The translations under genes and the position numbers were made by a program. From Adlercreutzia shanghongiae (GTDB lineage Bacteria; Actinomycetota; Coriobacteriia; Coriobacteriales; Eggerthellaceae): a stretch of 64,000 bases of DNA. The notes under the pieces were generated by a model. That model worked only from the letters and a program-made list of their open reading frames with translations. It was not told where the DNA came from and did no database searches. Within the stretch, counting starts at the first letter, position 1, and each line of letters begins with the position of its first letter. Location of the stretch: NCBI RefSeq assembly GCF_035830635.1, contig NZ_JAYMFI010000001.1, positions 248,001 to 312,000 of the forward strand, given 5' to 3'. Positions 23,948-32,835 of the stretch are shown in pieces.

Positions 23948-25196
23948 TTCTCTTCTCCAGCATCACGATGGATTCTACGTGGTCGGTATGGGGGAACATG
24001 TCCACCGGGCGAATGGCGCGCACCTCGTAGCCCTCATCAACCAGCTGCCGCACGTCACGGGCCTGGGTCGCGGGGTTGCACGAGATGTAGACGATGCGCT
24101 CGGGGGCCAAAGACGCCGCGGCGGCAAGAAACTCGGGCGTAGAGCCCGCACGGGGCGGGTCCATGAGTAGTACAAGGGACTTTGGGCGCTCGCTTGAAGC
24201 CGCCAGCTCCTTCATGAAGACAGTGGCGTCTTGGGCCACGAACTCGGCATTTTCCACGCCGTTGTGACGGGCATTGTTGGCAGCGTCGCGGATGGACGAG
24301 GCCACGGAATCGACGCCGATGACGCGTGTGGCGCCGCGCCTGGCAGCCACCAGGCCAATGGTGCCCGTTCCGCAGTAGGCGTCAATGACCGTCTCGGCAC
24401 CGGTGAGGTTCGCCAGCCGGATGGCCTCGTTGTAGAGCACCTCGGTCTGCGTGGCGTTCACCTGGTAGAACGACTGAGACGAGATGCGGAAGGACAGCCC
24501 GCACAGCGTGTCCAGAATGAACCCGGGACCGAACAGCGTGCGCTCCTTATCGCCTAAGATGACGTTGGTTTGGCGCGTGTTCACGTTCTGCACGATGGTG
24601 GTGACCTCGGGCACGCGGCGCTTGAGTTCGCGGCAGAAGGCCTTGGACGCGGGAAACTCGTCGCCATTGGTCACCACGGTGACGAGCACTTCCCCGCTCT
24701 CATGTCCTACACGCACCACCGCATGACGCACGAATCCCGTGCCGGCATCCTCGTCATAAGGCGCCATGGACCAGCGGGCCATAATGTCGCGGATGGCAAG
24801 CGTCACGTTCTTGGCCGTCTCGTTCTCGATGGCGCACGCATCGGTGGGCACGAGGCGGTGGCTGCCCGGCGCGTACATGCCCGTGAGGATGTCGGTTCGG
24901 GCGAGCTTGGCGTCTCTCCCTTTGCGCCTCTTGCCCTTGGCGGGCGCATAGGGAGAGACGACCTTGTTGCGGTAATGGAAGGGATGTTCCATACCGAGAA
25001 TCGGCAGCAGCGCGTCAGCGGGAGCAACGCCTTCGAAAAGGGCGGCAACTTCGCGCTGTTTGGCGGCGAGCTGCTCGGCATAGGGGATGTTCAGCTGGCT
25101 GCATCCCCCGCAGCGGCCGAACACCGGGCACGAGGCGCAAGGCTTAGCGGCATGGTTACTGGTGCGTTTCGGATTGTTGTCATGAATTCTGCTCAT
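23940..25196 (-). CDS. TrmA/RlmCD-type tRNA/rRNA (uracil-5-)-methyltransferase
   Basis: The 418-residue enzyme transfers a methyl group from SAM to C5 of a uracil in rRNA or tRNA. Cysteines CPVFGRCGGC near the N-terminus should bind an Fe-S cluster as in RumA/RlmD. The SAM site is DAYCGTGTIGL, and the catalytic Cys lies in ISCNPATQARD. A separate TRAM domain is not obvious. Whether the target is U747, U1939 or a tRNA cannot be told. The chosen ATG at 25196 gives MSRIHDN; an upstream start adds 14 residues. Confidence 0.88.
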   Translation of the reverse strand: MSRIHDNNPKRTSNHAAKPCASCPVFGRCGGCSQLNIPYAEQLAAKQREVAALFEGVAPADALLPILGMEHPFHYRNKVVSPYAPAKGKRRKGRDAKLARTDILTGMYAPGSHRLVPTDACAIENETAKNVTLAIRDIMARWSMAPYDEDAGTGFVRHAVVRVGHESGEVLVTVVTNGDEFPASKAFCRELKRRVPEVTTIVQNVNTRQTNVILGDKERTLFGPGFILDTLCGLSFRISSQSFYQVNATQTEVLYNEAIRLANLTGAETVIDAYCGTGTIGLVAARRGATRVIGVDSVASSIRDAANNARHNGVENAEFVAQDATVFMKELAASSERPKSLVLLMDPPRAGSTPEFLAAAASLAPERIVYISCNPATQARDVRQLVDEGYEVRAIRPVDMFPHTDHVESIVMLEKRND

Positions 25197-25240
25197 GGTC
25201 TCATTTTGACATAATGGCGGCATCGGAAAAGGAGGCAATC

Positions 25241-25612
25241 ATGAACTTCATTATTCGCTGGATCGTTACCGCCATCGCCGTGGCCGCCGCCGTGTGGCTC
25301 GTGCCCGGCGTCGAGGTCATCAACAACGGATCGTCATGGGTGGGCATCGTGTTCTTCGCGCTTATCTTGTCGCTCATCAATATGTCCATCAAGCCGATCC
25401 TGCAGGTGCTCTCGCTGCCGGTAACGGTGCTCACGCTGGGCATCTTCTACCTCATCGTGAACACGCTTCTGCTCTATATTGCCGCATGGCTCGCTAACGG
25501 GCTGTTCGGTGCGGGCTTCTACATCGCCAGCTTCGGCAGCGCCTTTGTGGCCTCTATCGTCATCTCCATCGTGTCCGCCTTGGTAAACAGTCTGGTGGGC
25601 AACGAGGCCTAA
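25241..25612 (+). CDS. Small membrane protein of the phage holin 4_2 / YvlD family
   Basis: A 123-residue protein with four hydrophobic segments, including LILSLINMSIKPILQVLSLP, the signature of the PF04020 group (YvlD-like, historically named holin). It is a chromosomal membrane protein of unknown function, with no phage genes around. The start at 25241 follows GGAGG; an in-frame ATG at 25214 is less well placed. It is divergent from the methyltransferase gene. Confidence 0.85.
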   Translation: MNFIIRWIVTAIAVAAAVWLVPGVEVINNGSSWVGIVFFALILSLINMSIKPILQVLSLPVTVLTLGIFYLIVNTLLLYIAAWLANGLFGAGFYIASFGSAFVASIVISIVSALVNSLVGNEA

Positions 25613-25629
25613 AGGCCCCCAGGTTTTCG

Positions 25630-25664
25630 CGCGCCTGTCTCTTGCAGAGATGGGCGCGTCTTTT
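25630..25664 (+). terminator. Terminator after the YvlD-like gene
   Basis: A 12-bp stem with two wobble pairs, CGCGCCTGTCTC with GAGATGGGCGCG, loop TTGCA, followed by TCTTTT, 17 nt after the stop codon. Confidence 0.75.
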
Positions 25665-25804
25665 GGCAAAAAAGTTCGATTCGAGGCGCAGCGAGCAGCA
25701 GAATGCAGCGCTTCAAGGCGTTAGCTCCCTAGAAAATGCCTTTCTAGGGAGCTTTTTCTTCGCTCGAACGATGTCCTTGCGCCTCAAATCGAACTTTTTT
25801 GCCA
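25664..25804. repeat. Long-armed palindromic element, family A, copy 2
   Basis: Arms 25664-25690 and 25778-25804 (27 nt) carry the same sequence as copy 1 at 1526-1666 (core GGCAAAAAAGTTCGATT and GAGGCGCA). The centre is unrelated to copy 1 except for size, and it contains its own hairpin AGCTCCCTAGAAA/TTTCTAGGGAGCT followed by T-rich sequence (about 25725-25757). The arms are conserved while the centre is free, as in a MITE-like or REP-like element. Confidence 0.75.
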
Positions 25805-25832
25805 GCGCACGCCGGTTTTGCTGCAAAACATT

Positions 25833-25868
25833 GGGCCCGGTAGAGATTGCTCAGTCTCTACCGGGCCC
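25833..25868. terminator. 14-bp perfect hairpin downstream of the ABC transporter gene
   Basis: GGGCCCGGTAGAGA and its exact complement with an 8-nt loop. It could end the leftward ABC transporter transcript or the rightward one. No clear U-tract. Confidence 0.5.
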
Positions 25869-26050
25869 ACCTGTTTGGCTCGATCGCTCGCGCCTTGCTG
25901 CCACATCAATAACAATAGCGATGCGGCCGACGTTTACTGAGCGAAACGCTCATCCGTTGCGCTCGCGAAAAGAAGCGGTTCCCTACTCGCTGCGCAAACC
26001 CGACGTCCCCTCTGCTGGCAGCGAGAGGTACGCCGGCATAGCAATATGCC
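25869..26050. other. Spacer after the ABC transporter gene
   Basis: No gene was found. It contains a 16-nt direct repeat, CCCTACTCGCTGCGCA, at about 25981 and again at about 26049. The second copy is the 3' end of the ABC transporter gene, so the first may be a small duplicated remnant of that end. Confidence 0.4.
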
Positions 26051-29000
26051 CTACTCGCTGCGCAGCGCCTCCACCGGGTCTTTGCGAGCGGCGGCCATAG
26101 CGGGGAACAGGCCGGCCACAAAGGACAGAAACACACTGATGGCCACAAGGATCGCGCCCGCCGTTACCGGAAGCAGGGCGATGTCGGGCACATCCAGCAT
26201 CGCGTAGACGATGGCGTTCGCCGGAATGCAGGCAAGGGCCACCACGCCCACGCCAATGAGGCCTGCCACCAAACCCTCGATGATGGTCTCGGCGTTGAAC
26301 ACGCGGCTGATGTCGCCCTTAGACGCACCGATGGCGCGCAAAATGCCGATCTCCTTCTTGCGCTCGAGCACCGAGATGTAGGTGATGATGCCGATCATGA
26401 TGGACGACACCACCAGTGAGATGGCCACGAACGCAATGAGCACGTAGCTGATCATGTCCACGATGGTCGTAACCGACTTCATAAGCGTGCCCACGAAGTC
26501 CGTGTAGGAAATCTTCTTGTCGTCCTGGCCCGAGGCCACCATGCGGTCGTTGTAGTCGTCAAGAATGGCGATGACCTGCTGCTTGTCCTCGAAATTGTCC
26601 GGGTAGATGTCAATCTGGGAGGGCTTCGAAAGCTCCGCGTACCCCAGCTTGTTCAGGTTCGCATCGAAAGAGCGCGTCTCGCGGGCCATGAGCGACATGA
26701 TGAGCTCCGTGAGCTCCTCTTCGGTCATCTTCATTTGGAAGGCATTTTGGAACGCGTTCGTGTCCACGGACATTGCCAACGGGATGGACTGCTGCAGCTG
26801 CGTCATCATCTGGGCCATAGAGGCCTCGGTCTTGGCAGCCACCTGGGCCATGACCTGCTCCATGTAGGCGGTCATGGTGGACTGAAGGGCTGCGGAAATC
26901 TTCGTGGCCATCTCCTTTTGCATAGCGTTGGCGTCCACGATCTTCCCCGCATACTGGGCCATGAGCGTCTGCAGCTCGGAGCTTTGGGCATAGGATTCCA
27001 GCGTCGACTGGGCCAGCTGCTGGAAGTCCGGCGGCGTGCCCGACGATGCCGCCTGCTGGTAGGCCGCACCGAGGGCCTGGGTGTAGCCGGCCAGAGCCGC
27101 CCCCATCATCTCTCCCATGGCGTCGCCGTTGAACGCCGAGGACATATCCAGGTTCAACGAGCTGGGATCAAGGGCCGGCGGCGCGGGCATGTCGTCGGCG
27201 GACATGCCGTCTTGCAGCGCGCTTGGGTCCATGGAAAGCTTCGACTCATCGAACTTGAAGGCGTCCTGGATGGCGCCCTCGTCAATGCTGAACAGGTTGT
27301 CCATGGAAAAGTCGGAGCCGGACGAGCCGTCCTCTTCGGAGAATTCCTTGCCGTTGAACACATCGATGGACGGGTAGTTCAACTGCTCCTGCACAATGGC
27401 GGCGTCCTTGGCCTGGTCGATAAGGTGCTGAGTGAGCGCCGGAGTGTAGTAGATGCCCATGGAAAGCGCCGTTGCCTTCGCATCAGGGCGCGGCTGCACG
27501 ATGCCGACGATCTTCAGCTCCTCGCCATTGTCGACGAGGTTCTTCATGTAGTCCTCGTCGCCGGTCTTATCGACCCAAACCTTGTTCGTCTCATCGTAGC
27601 TGTAGAAGTCCGCGGCGGGCACCATCTTCAGCGACACGCCCATGATCTGGTCGTAGGTGAACGAGAGGTCGTCCTCGGGGCTTTCCACGTCTTCCTCGTT
27701 CATGAACTGCTTGATCATGTCCTCGAGCACGGCATGGTCGCGAAGACCCAGGGCGTAGCTCACCAGATCGGGCACGGTGCCGCGGCCCGTCAGCACCACG
27801 ACGCACTCGTTGTAGGCCTCGGGCCAGCGGCCGGCCTTCACGTCGTACTGGTCTTCCACGATGGCCGTATTGCCCATCATCTCGCTGAACACGTCGGTGG
27901 AATACATCGTGGACATAAGCGCGTTAGACGACGTGCCGCCCATGCCGAAGGCGGAAAACGTCGTATCGGGGTTGATCTGGCGCACGCCGGCCTCCGTGTT
28001 GCCGTCGAAGATCTGGGGCGCCACGTTGTAGGAGTACTCGATGGAGTTCACGTAGCTGTTGATGTCGCCGCCGTTCTCATCCAAGAACAGCTTCAGCGAG
28101 GCGAGGTCGTTGTTCTCAAGGCTGGCGAACATGTCGGTGACCATGCGCGTCTCGGGCACCTTGCCGCTCGTCTCAGGGTCGTTCTCGTCCCCTTCCGTGC
28201 CGCCTTTGAAGCCGGCCTCCTCCAAGGGGTTGCCGTCGCTTTCGGTCGAGCCGGCGCCGGCATCGTCGCCCTCGTCGGCCGCCATGCCCATGAGCGCCGT
28301 CATATCGAAGCCCGTGGACATGATCTGCAGCGGGTACACCGACAGCGTCTCCTCCTCGGTGCGCTCGATGTAGTTGTCCACGCCGTTGGCCAAGGCCAGG
28401 ATGGCCGCGATGCCGATAATGCCGATGGAGCCGGCAAACGCCGTCATGATGGTGCGGCCCTTCTTGGTCATCAGGTTGTTCGCTGAAAGCGCGAGCGCCG
28501 TGAGGAAGCTCATCGAGGTCTTGCGAACGGGCTTGCGCGAGGCGTGCATCTCCTCTTCTGTGGGGAAGTAGGGGTCGGTGTCGGAGCGGATGACGCCGTC
28601 GGCCAAATTCACCGTGCGCGTGGCGTATTCGGCGGCGAGCTCCGGGTTGTGGGTGACCATGATGACCAGGCGATCTTTGGCAATCTGCGTAAGCAGGTCC
28701 ATGATCTGCACGGATGTGTGGGAATCCAAGGCGCCGGTGGGCTCGTCGGCCAGCACGATCTCGGGGTCGTTGATGAGGGCGCGGGCGATGGCCACGCGCT
28801 GCATCTGGCCGCCCGAAAGCTGGCTCGGCTTCTTGTTCACATGCTCGGCAAGTCCCACGGCCGCCAGGGCCTCCTTGGCCCGCCGCGTGCGCTCGGCCTT
28901 CCCTACGCCCGACAGCGTCAGCGCCAGCTCCACGTTCTGCAGAATGCTCTGGTGCGGAATGAGGTTGTAGCTTTGGAACACGAACCCGATGCGGTTGTTG

Positions 29001-29242
29001 CGGAAGGTGTCCCAATCGCGGTCCTTGTAGCGATGGGTGGAAATGCCGTCGACGACCATGTCGCCGGAGTCGTAGTGGTCCAGGCCACCCATCACGTTCA
29101 AAAGCGTGGTCTTACCCGAGCCCGAGGGGCCGAGGATGGCCACGAACTCGTTGTCGCGAAACGAGATGGATACGTCGTTCAGGGCCACCTGGGTGAAGTC
29201 GCCCGTTCGATAGGATTTGCAGATATTCTTCAGCTGGAGCAT
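26051..29242 (-). CDS. MacB-like ABC transporter, fused ATPase and FtsX permease with a large extracellular domain
   Basis: The N-terminal about 230 residues are an ATPase of the LolD/MacB type: Walker A GPSGSGKTT (38-46), signature LSGGQ (142-146), Walker B VLADEPTGALD. A membrane helix follows at about 265-290. A very large outside domain of about 600 residues comes next, then three C-terminal helices with the FtsX pattern (SIMIGIITYISVLERKKEIGILRAIGASKGDISRVF, split by a loop). The outside domain includes a Met/Gln/Ala-rich helical stretch (about 720-840) that looks like a coiled coil. Such mechanotransmission ABC proteins act in peptide export, lipoprotein handling or antimicrobial-peptide resistance. 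At 1063 residues it is larger than MacB (about 650). Confidence 0.85.
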   Translation of the reverse strand: MLQLKNICKSYRTGDFTQVALNDVSISFRDNEFVAILGPSGSGKTTLLNVMGGLDHYDSGDMVVDGISTHRYKDRDWDTFRNNRIGFVFQSYNLIPHQSILQNVELALTLSGVGKAERTRRAKEALAAVGLAEHVNKKPSQLSGGQMQRVAIARALINDPEIVLADEPTGALDSHTSVQIMDLLTQIAKDRLVIMVTHNPELAAEYATRTVNLADGVIRSDTDPYFPTEEEMHASRKPVRKTSMSFLTALALSANNLMTKKGRTIMTAFAGSIGIIGIAAILALANGVDNYIERTEEETLSVYPLQIMSTGFDMTALMGMAADEGDDAGAGSTESDGNPLEEAGFKGGTEGDENDPETSGKVPETRMVTDMFASLENNDLASLKLFLDENGGDINSYVNSIEYSYNVAPQIFDGNTEAGVRQINPDTTFSAFGMGGTSSNALMSTMYSTDVFSEMMGNTAIVEDQYDVKAGRWPEAYNECVVVLTGRGTVPDLVSYALGLRDHAVLEDMIKQFMNEEDVESPEDDLSFTYDQIMGVSLKMVPAADFYSYDETNKVWVDKTGDEDYMKNLVDNGEELKIVGIVQPRPDAKATALSMGIYYTPALTQHLIDQAKDAAIVQEQLNYPSIDVFNGKEFSEEDGSSGSDFSMDNLFSIDEGAIQDAFKFDESKLSMDPSALQDGMSADDMPAPPALDPSSLNLDMSSAFNGDAMGEMMGAALAGYTQALGAAYQQAASSGTPPDFQQLAQSTLESYAQSSELQTLMAQYAGKIVDANAMQKEMATKISAALQSTMTAYMEQVMAQVAAKTEASMAQMMTQLQQSIPLAMSVDTNAFQNAFQMKMTEEELTELIMSLMARETRSFDANLNKLGYAELSKPSQIDIYPDNFEDKQQVIAILDDYNDRMVASGQDDKKISYTDFVGTLMKSVTTIVDMISYVLIAFVAISLVVSSIMIGIITYISVLERKKEIGILRAIGASKGDISRVFNAETIIEGLVAGLIGVGVVALACIPANAIVYAMLDVPDIALLPVTAGAILVAISVFLSFVAGLFPAMAAARKDPVEALRSE

Positions 29243-29429
29243 GCGCGTCTCTTTCCCTCTTCTCCTAATCGCGCCTATTATGATGCTCTCGGTGGAGGGC
29301 TTCTAACGCTTTCGTCAAAAAGCGAGTTATTTGCACAGATTTGCCACGGCAGCGGCCAATTTCGCGGTATTCTGTCGGGGTTCAATTTTTCGCCGGCTCC
29401 GGGCCGCGCGCAAGCAGAAAGGACCGTCC

Positions 29430-29945
29430 ATGGACGCCAAAGTGTACGAACTCATCAACGATCAGATCAACAAGGAGCTGTACTCCGCCTACCTGTACCT
29501 GTCCTTCGCCGATTACTACGAGGAGGAGGGGCTTTCCGGCTACGCCAACTACTTCGAGATTCAGGCGGCCGAGGAGCGCGACCACGCCATGATCTTCCGC
29601 AACTACCTGCACGAGAACGGCGAGAAGGTGCGTCTTCTGGCCATCGATATGCCCGACAAGACCTTCGCGAGCTTCCTGGAGCCGCTGGAGGCCGCCATGG
29701 AGCACGAGAAGTACGTGACCGCGCTCATCAACGACATCTACGCCGCCGCGCTCGAGGCCCACGACTACCGCGCCCAGAAGTTCCTCGGCTGGTTCATCGA
29801 CGAGCAGCTGGAGGAAGAGGACAACGCCGACACTATGATCACCAACATGAAGCTGTTCGGCGGCGACCCGAAGGGCCTGTACGACCTGGACCGCGAGTGC
29901 GCCGCCCGCGTCTACGCCGTGCCCAGCCCGCTGGCTGGCAAGTAG
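29430..29945 (+). CDS. ftnA: Ferritin (bacterial non-heme FtnA type)
   Basis: A 171-residue four-helix iron-storage protein. The ferroxidase ligands are visible in INKELYSAYLYL, EIQAAEERDHAMIF (Glu and His) and FIDEQLEEEDNA. It starts at the ATG 29430 after AGAAAGGACC. The short distance to queH suggests possible co-transcription. It would store iron and limit oxidative damage in an organism rich in Fe-S enzymes. Confidence 0.95.
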   Translation: MDAKVYELINDQINKELYSAYLYLSFADYYEEEGLSGYANYFEIQAAEERDHAMIFRNYLHENGEKVRLLAIDMPDKTFASFLEPLEAAMEHEKYVTALINDIYAAALEAHDYRAQKFLGWFIDEQLEEEDNADTMITNMKLFGGDPKGLYDLDRECAARVYAVPSPLAGK

Positions 29946-29965
29946 TCGACGCCTCGCCGCCCGAC

Positions 29966-30880
29966 GTGCCCTTGGAACGCATACTGCTACATGCCTGTTG
30001 CGGACCGTGCTCGCTTGAGCCGGTCCGCATTTTGCGCTCGGAGGGGGCCGAGCCCGTGGTGTTCTACGCGAACTCCAACATCCATCCTGCCGACGAGTAT
30101 GCCCGACGCCTGGCAACCCTACGCGCGTGGGCCGCAGGCGAGGGGCTGGAAGTGGTGGAAGGCACCTACGATGCCGAGGAGTGGGAAGCCGTTGTCGGCC
30201 GTGTGGGCGACGCCGCCGAGGCCAAGTTCGGCGTGATCGTCAACGAGGAAGGCGATGCGGAAGCCGCCCCCCACGCCGGCGCCAATTCCGCCTCTCGGCC
30301 CAACCTCGCAGGGGACGGCTTCAGCCGCCCCTCCCCGAGCGAGGCCACCCCGCTTGGCCGAGACGGTGCAAGCCCCGCTCCTGCGGAGGGTGCCACGGAG
30401 GCCCGTGCTGCGCGCGAGGCCCGCTGCCGGGCCTGCTACCGCCTGCGCTTCGAGGAGGCCGCCCGCTATGCCCGCGAGCACGGCTTTACCGCTGTGGGCA
30501 CCACCCTTTCCGTGAGCCCCTACCAGTACACCCGCATCATCCGCGAGGAGCTGGAGCGCGCCTGCGAACGCGAGGGCGTTGAGGCCCGCTTCGCCGACTA
30601 CCGCCCCTACTACGACGAGGCCACCCGGCGCTCGCGCGAGGGCGGCATGTACCGCCAGAACTACTGCGGCTGCCGCTTCTCAGATGCCGAGGCCGCCGCC
30701 GAGCGCGACCAGCGCCGAGCCGCCCGCCGAGCCGCCCGCGAGGCCGAACTCGCCGCCCATGCCCATGAGCGCGCCGCCGAGGAGGCTAAACGCGCCCGCA
30801 ACCGCGCCGAAAAGCAGGCCTACGCCGAGGCGCAGGCCAAGAAGCGCGCCATCCTGAAGGCCCTGCGCGCGCAGCAATAA
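29966..30880 (+). CDS. queH: Epoxyqueuosine reductase QueH
   Basis: QueH reduces epoxyqueuosine to queuosine in tRNA, the cobalamin-independent replacement of QueG. The cysteine motifs HACCGPCS, CRACYRLR and YCGCRFS, and TTLSVSPYQ, define the family. Between the first and second motifs there is an insertion of about 55 residues rich in Ala, Pro, Gly and Ser (about 95-150). The last about 65 residues are an Ala/Arg/Glu-rich helical tail not found in typical members of about 200-240 residues. The start is uncertain; GTG 29966 places the motif at the usual distance but has no good ribosome binding site. Confidence 0.88.
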   Translation: MPLERILLHACCGPCSLEPVRILRSEGAEPVVFYANSNIHPADEYARRLATLRAWAAGEGLEVVEGTYDAEEWEAVVGRVGDAAEAKFGVIVNEEGDAEAAPHAGANSASRPNLAGDGFSRPSPSEATPLGRDGASPAPAEGATEARAAREARCRACYRLRFEEAARYAREHGFTAVGTTLSVSPYQYTRIIREELERACEREGVEARFADYRPYYDEATRRSREGGMYRQNYCGCRFSDAEAAAERDQRRAARRAAREAELAAHAHERAAEEAKRARNRAEKQAYAEAQAKKRAILKALRAQQ

Positions 30881-30894
30881 ACCGCGCCCCTCCG

Positions 30895-31030
30895 ATTGCT
30901 TTGAAAATGACGGGTAGCGTAGTTTTGAGATGCAGGTAATTTCCGGTCAAGGAAAATGAACTGGGGAAACTCCCCCCGCTCAGTCGCTTGCCAGCTGCAA
31001 GGACTACGCTACCCGTCGTTTTCAAAGCAA
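30895..31030. repeat. Long-armed palindromic element, family B, copy 1
   Basis: The left arm (30895-30924) and right arm (about 31000-31030) are inverted repeats with core TGACGGGTAGCGTAGT and an outer part TTGCTTTGAAAA. About 75 nt of unrelated sequence lies between. A second copy with the same arms is at 44626-44773. Arms are kept and centres vary, as for family A. Confidence 0.75.
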
Positions 31031-31152
31031 AAAACGCCCTTCCTGCACCGCCTTCCCGCGATTTGCCTTTCTCCTACGGTTTACCAATCGCCGTCCGGAA
31101 AACCAGGCCGGTAATCTATCATGCGGTAATTCCCCGACGCGAAGGAGCCGTC

Positions 31153-31893
31153 ATGCCGAATGTCGCCCTTGCCCATCCCGAGCTCTCCCCCAATGCCGCT
31201 GCGGCGGCGGCCAAGGTGTCGCCCGAGATCCGGGAGCTTTTGCGCCGGCACGGCAAGAAGAGCGTGCGCGAGTACACCCTGGGCGAGGAGATCTTCAACG
31301 CCGTCACCCACGGCGTGGGGGCGGGACTTGCCGTGGCGGCGCTCGTGCTGCTCATTGTGAAGTCGGTGAGCGACGGCGGCGGCATCCTGCTGGCGGCCGC
31401 GCTCGTCTACGGCATCGCCATGCTCGTGGAATACCTCATGTCCACCTTGTACCACGCCATCGCCGCCGAAGGTGCCAAGCGCGTGTTCAAGGTGCTCGAC
31501 CATTCCGGCATCTACCTGCTCATCGCCGGCACCTACACGCCCTACTGCCTCGTCTCGCTGGGGCATGTGGGCGGTCTGTGGCTCGCGACCTTCGTGTGGG
31601 GCGTTTCGCTTCTCGGCATCGCCTTCGAGGCCTTCTGGACCTTCCGCCCCCGCTGGATATCGGCCGCGCTCTACGTGGCCCTGGGCTGGTCCATCGTGTT
31701 CTTCCTGCCCGAGCTGTACGCGCAGCTGCACCTGGCGGGCTTCTGGCTTTTAGCCGCGGGCGGCATCAGCTACACCGTGGGAGCCGTGTTCTACATCTTC
31801 AAGAAGGTACGCTATCTGCACTCCGTCTTCCACCTGTTCGTGCTAGTCGGAAGCATCCTGCAGTTCTTCAGCGTGTACTTCTTCGTGATTTAA
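31153..31893 (+). CDS. Hemolysin III family membrane protein (PAQR/YqfA-like)
   Basis: A 246-residue protein with seven hydrophobic segments. Conserved family positions include EEIFNAVTHGVGAGLAV, STLYHAI, LDHSGIYLLIAGTYTPY and the C-terminal HSVFHLFVLVGS with His residues for metal binding. The family name comes from one Bacillus cereus protein; most members have membrane-homeostasis roles and are not toxins. The ATG at 31153 follows GAAGGAGCCG. Confidence 0.92.
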   Translation: MPNVALAHPELSPNAAAAAAKVSPEIRELLRRHGKKSVREYTLGEEIFNAVTHGVGAGLAVAALVLLIVKSVSDGGGILLAAALVYGIAMLVEYLMSTLYHAIAAEGAKRVFKVLDHSGIYLLIAGTYTPYCLVSLGHVGGLWLATFVWGVSLLGIAFEAFWTFRPRWISAALYVALGWSIVFFLPELYAQLHLAGFWLLAAGGISYTVGAVFYIFKKVRYLHSVFHLFVLVGSILQFFSVYFFVI

Positions 31894-31934
31894 CGATCCG
31901 GATCGGATATCCCTCCAATCTGGACCGAAATGCC

Positions 31935-31966
31935 AGCGGGCCGCCTCGAGAAAGGGGCGGCCCGCT
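31935..31966. terminator. Hairpin between convergent genes
   Basis: An 11-bp perfect GC stem (AGCGGGCCGCC and complement) with a 10-nt loop, between the convergent hemolysin III homologue and nfo, so it may serve both. Confidence 0.7.
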
Positions 31967-31995
31967 TTGTCGATGAAAGAATGCGGAGCCAGAGC

Positions 31996-32835
31996 CTACT
32001 CCCCCACATGCGCCGCGCGCAAAGCGGCGATTTCGGCGCCCCAGCCGGCCAGGTCGTCCTGGGGCGTTTCCAGGAAGAAGGGCAGATCGCGCAGGGCCGG
32101 GTGATTCGTCACGGCGGCGAGCGCGTCGAAGCCGATGCAGCCCTCGCCGATGGGGGCGTGACGGTCCTTGTGGGCCGCGAGGGGGTTCTTCGAGTCGTTC
32201 AGGTGAATGGCACGCAGCCGGTCGAGCCCGATGACGCGGTCGAACTCCTCCAGCACGCCGTCCAGGTCGTCGGCGATATCGTAGCCGCCGTCCCACACAT
32301 GGCACGTGTCCAGGCACACGCCCACCTTGTCGGACAATTCCACGCGCTCGATGATGGCGGCCAGATCATCGAAGCGGCCGCCCACTTCCGTGCCCTTGCC
32401 CGCCATGGTTTCCAGCAGCAACGTGGTGGACTGGTCGGGCGTGAGCACCTGGTTCAAGGCGTCGGCAATCAGCTCGATGCCCGTATCCATACCCTGGCCC
32501 ACATGGCAGCCCGGGTGCATGTTGTACAGCTGGCCGGGCGTGTTCTCCATGCGCGCAAGGTCGTCGGTCAACAGCTCGATGGCGAACTGGCGCGTCTCGG
32601 ACTTGGCCGCCGCGGGGTTCATGGTGTAAGGTGCATGGGCAAGAAACGTGGCAATGCCATGCTCGCCGGCGTACTCGTGGAAGGCGGCCACATCGGCCGG
32701 GTCGATGGCCTTGGCCTTGCCCCCGCGTGGGTTGCGCGTGAAGAACTGGAACGTGTTCCCGTCGATGGAAACCGCGTCCTTCGCCATCTTCAGATAGCCT
32801 TTGGCGCTGGACAGATGGCAACCGATGGTGAACAT
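31996..32835 (-). CDS. nfo: Endonuclease IV (AP endonuclease)
   Basis: Nfo cleaves DNA 5' to abasic sites in base-excision repair. The 279-residue TIM barrel shows the zinc-ligand motifs LAHAPYTMNPA, YNMHPGCHVGQG, LLLETMAGKGTE, GVCLDTCHVWDGGYD and IHLNDSKNPL. The ATG at 32835 follows GAAAGGAAGG. Upstream in-frame sequence up to 33072 has no similarity and is not part of the gene. Confidence 0.95.
   Translation of the reverse strand: MFTIGCHLSSAKGYLKMAKDAVSIDGNTFQFFTRNPRGGKAKAIDPADVAAFHEYAGEHGIATFLAHAPYTMNPAAAKSETRQFAIELLTDDLARMENTPGQLYNMHPGCHVGQGMDTGIELIADALNQVLTPDQSTTLLLETMAGKGTEVGGRFDDLAAIIERVELSDKVGVCLDTCHVWDGGYDIADDLDGVLEEFDRVIGLDRLRAIHLNDSKNPLAAHKDRHAPIGEGCIGFDALAAVTNHPALRDLPFFLETPQDDLAGWGAEIAALRAAHVGE

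Noticed and set aside
28544..29965. Long upstream extension of the queH frame
   Set aside because: It runs through the ferritin gene and the ABC transporter in other frames. Only the part from about 29966 has QueH similarity.
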